From positions 23,461 through 87,460 of the forward strand of contig JBBDSH010000083.1 of NCBI GenBank assembly GCA_040905045.1: a DNA stretch of 64,000 nt. Reading direction: 5' to 3'. Shown here one piece after another: positions 62,530 through 64,000 of this stretch (positions are counted from its first letter, which is position 1; every line of letters starts with the position of its first letter). A program made the position numbers and the translations under genes. Source of the stretch: JBBDSH01 sp040905045. Lineage in GTDB: Bacteria > Pseudomonadota > Gammaproteobacteria > Eutrophobiales > Eutrophobiaceae. The notes under the pieces are model-generated. The model worked only from the letters and a program-made list of their open reading frames with translations. It had not been told where the DNA came from and searched no databases.

Positions 62530-63594
62530 TCAGGCAGGATCGCCGGCGACCTGGGAACTGCTTTCACCGGCCCGGAACAGTTGATAGACCGGCATGGGAT
62601 CAGCCAACCCCTTGATTTTCAGGGGGGTTGGCGCGGTAAAGCGAAGTTCGTCATGATCCTTCGCCATTTCCACCAGGTCGGCGGATATATTAATGTGCAT
62701 GGGCTCGGCGTTCTGGCACAGGCGTGAAGCCAGGTTGGCGGCCTCGCCAATGGCCGAATAATCCAGATGCTCCGCGGATCCGATATTGCCGATCAGCACC
62801 TGCCCGTAGTGAATCCCGATCCCGACCGAAAGGGTATGCTTGCCGGCGATCCTCATGAATTGCCGTGAGTTCTCGATAATTTTAAGGGCGGCAAGACAGG
62901 ACTGGACCGCCATATTGTCACTGTCGAACACAGCCATAAGTCCGTCCCCGCCGAACTTGTCGATATAGCCACCGTGTTCGTATACCGTTTCAACCTGCAT
63001 ACCCAGGTGTTGGCTCAGGCCTTCAAACAATTCTTCCAGCTCCACCTCATGGGTCAGGGAAGTAAAGCCGCGGATGTCGGTAAACATGACACAGACATTA
63101 TGGCGTTCGGGCGCCGGTAATGTCCCGGTAATGGAATAGGCCTCCACCATCCTCTGGGTACGCGTCGATATATAGCGATTGGCGTATTTGCGCATCCGTT
63201 CGTTTTCCAGATAAAAATCGACTTTTTGCAAATGGGAACGCAGGCGCGTATTGAGAATAATCTGGTTGGCGGGCTTGGTCAGAAAATCGGTCGCGCCGGC
63301 CTCAAAGACTTCCTTCATATTCGAAGCCTCATCCATCGAGGTGATGAATATGATTGGAGTGACCTTATACCTTTCATGGGCCCGCAGGCGTTTGCAGATT
63401 TCGATCCCGCTCAATCCGGGCATTTTGATATCAATCAGAAACCCGTCAATCTGCTTTTCCAGTGCCAGGAACAGGCATTTTTCCCCTCTGTCGGCAGTGA
63501 TAACCTTATACCCATCATTCTCAAGCATTTTCGAGAGAACGGTACGCGTTGTTGCATCATCATCCGCAATAAGTATCGTCAGCTTGTCTGTCAC
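62530..63594 (-). CDS. Response-regulator class III adenylate/guanylate cyclase
   Basis: 354 residues from GTG at 63594. REC domain residues 1-120 with phosphoacceptor D55 (FLIDIKMPG) and K107. The cyclase domain starts near residue 165: VMFTDIRGFTS (metal D173), YIDKFGGDGLMAVF (K213, D217) and AIGEAANLASRL. It makes a cyclic nucleotide, probably cAMP, when its sensor partner phosphorylates it. No histidine kinase is visible. A 35-bp palindromic element lies about 30 bases upstream, in the promoter region. Confidence 0.92.
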   Translation of the reverse strand: MTDKLTILIADDDATTRTVLSKMLENDGYKVITADRGEKCLFLALEKQIDGFLIDIKMPGLSGIEICKRLRAHERYKVTPIIFITSMDEASNMKEVFEAGATDFLTKPANQIILNTRLRSHLQKVDFYLENERMRKYANRYISTRTQRMVEAYSITGTLPAPERHNVCVMFTDIRGFTSLTHEVELEELFEGLSQHLGMQVETVYEHGGYIDKFGGDGLMAVFDSDNMAVQSCLAALKIIENSRQFMRIAGKHTLSVGIGIHYGQVLIGNIGSAEHLDYSAIGEAANLASRLCQNAEPMHINISADLVEMAKDHDELRFTAPTPLKIKGLADPMPVYQLFRAGESSSQVAGDPA

Positions 63595-63891
63595 TACTTT
63601 AACGCTCTCTTGAACTCTCTTATGGCCACTTCTAAAAATAGTATTTTTATAAGCGCCCTTATTATAGTTTAAAGTCTGATGCCGCCTCCGTGCCCAAAAT
63701 TCAACTATGCATTTTACCATATATCAATCGTGTGATTAACTTTTTTCCATGTTACTGATGAAATTTCGGAGAAAAGCGGGCGCAAGACCGTATATCACAG
63801 GTTACAGTAAAGAAGCGGAAATTCGGGCAATGATGCCCGGGCAGTCAGATATTGTTACCCAGAATCAAAAAGCAGAAAACTCCGCCTGTCC
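63595..63891. other. Gene-free region upstream of the cyclase
   Basis: Holds the minimal type D element 63620-63662 (35 bp, between TTAT repeats) and about 230 bases with no recognisable gene. AT-rich tracts occur near 63690-63740. Confidence 0.6.
63620..63662. mobile_element. Minimal 35-bp palindromic element (type D), TTAT target duplication
   Basis: GGCCACTTCTAAAAAT and ATTTTTATAAGCGCCC meet with only three bases (AGT) between, flanked by TTAT at 63620-63623 and 63659-63662. It looks like two terminal repeats of the family without interior. Confidence 0.7.
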
Positions 63892-64000
63892 TCAGGAGTT
63901 TGGCAGATAATTTTCAAACAATTTACTGAACTGTTCATCGGTCAAATCCGCGTCTTCCACTTCAAGAACAAGATGTTTCTCCACCGCTTTCCTGACATCG
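63892..64000 (-). CDS. C-terminal end of an unidentified protein (partial at window edge)
   Basis: The minus strand reads DVRKAVEKHLVLEVEDADL and on to a NYLPNS end before TGA at 63892. Acidic, without a diagnostic motif. The gene continues outside the window; no function can be named. Confidence 0.6.
   Translation of the reverse strand, partial: DVRKAVEKHLVLEVEDADLTDEQFSKLFENYLPNS

Overview
This window looks like a chromosomal piece of a gammaproteobacterium with a GC content in the high fifties (judged by eye). The evidence is the syntenic block tig-clpP-clpX-lon-hupB-tRNA-ppiD, a class I PHA synthase, an FrnE-type DsbA protein, YajD, leuCD next to a LysR gene, and a YejABEF-type transporter. 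Two runs of 100 N (13760-13859 and 15500-15599) are scaffold gaps, so this is a draft assembly, probably of an uncultured organism. The contig between the gaps cannot be taken as truly contiguous with its flanks.

Layout. 1-2438: start of pyrG, a nested repeat element, and a ClC-type chloride channel. 2697-6638: formate-THF ligase and two glutathione S-transferase-like proteins. 6836-10507 (minus): yajD, a YjdF-like membrane protein, a Rieske oxygenase, tag and a patatin, many overlapping by a few bases. 10657: an encapsulated-ferritin-like gene with no encapsulin beside it. 11032-18459: a ring-cleavage lower pathway of the gallate type (double-HTH LysR regulator, aromatic-acid MFS transporter, galD, galB, galC). 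It is interrupted by the two assembly gaps, and no ring-cleavage dioxygenase is visible. 18823-24581: hicAB with a palindromic operator, a transglutaminase-like lipoprotein, sixA-like phosphatase, AraC-MGMT fusion, a lipocalin-like protein, a methyltransferase, SnoaL-like and DUF3565 proteins, and cold shock protein. 24781-31717: PHA synthase, Na+/solute symporter pair, leuD, leuC and LysR. 31898-38336: small membrane protein, SDR, GNAT, patatin, dinB and a large Sel1-repeat protein. 39145-44257: FieF-like transporter, glutathione reductase, modABC. 44401-50866 (minus): a peptide ABC transporter of the Yej type. 51024-53088: fabI and a dicarboxylate/amino-acid symporter. 53195-61935 (minus): ppiD, tRNA-Asp, tRNA-Val, hupB, lon, clpX, clpP, tig, tRNA-Leu (protein quality control). 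62140-64000: a small Cys-rich secreted protein, a response-regulator adenylate cyclase, and the end of an unidentified gene.

How the genes work together. GalT-like uptake followed by GalD (tautomerase), GalB (hydratase) and GalC (aldolase) would turn 4-oxalomesaconate into pyruvate and oxaloacetate. The Rieske oxygenase and formate-THF ligase nearby could support methoxylated or hydroxylated aromatic metabolism, but that is only inference.

The most unusual content is between genes. There are at least four families of small repeats: (i) degenerate tandem heptanucleotide arrays abutting or overlapping gene ends, one inside gor and one at the leuD start; (ii) a TA-flanked inverted-repeat element in a CTAG target; (iii) a double-hairpin element, found nested in opposite orders with (ii) at two loci; (iv) a palindromic element with 4-bp AT target duplications at three loci, one between clpP and clpX. 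No transposase gene is present in the window.
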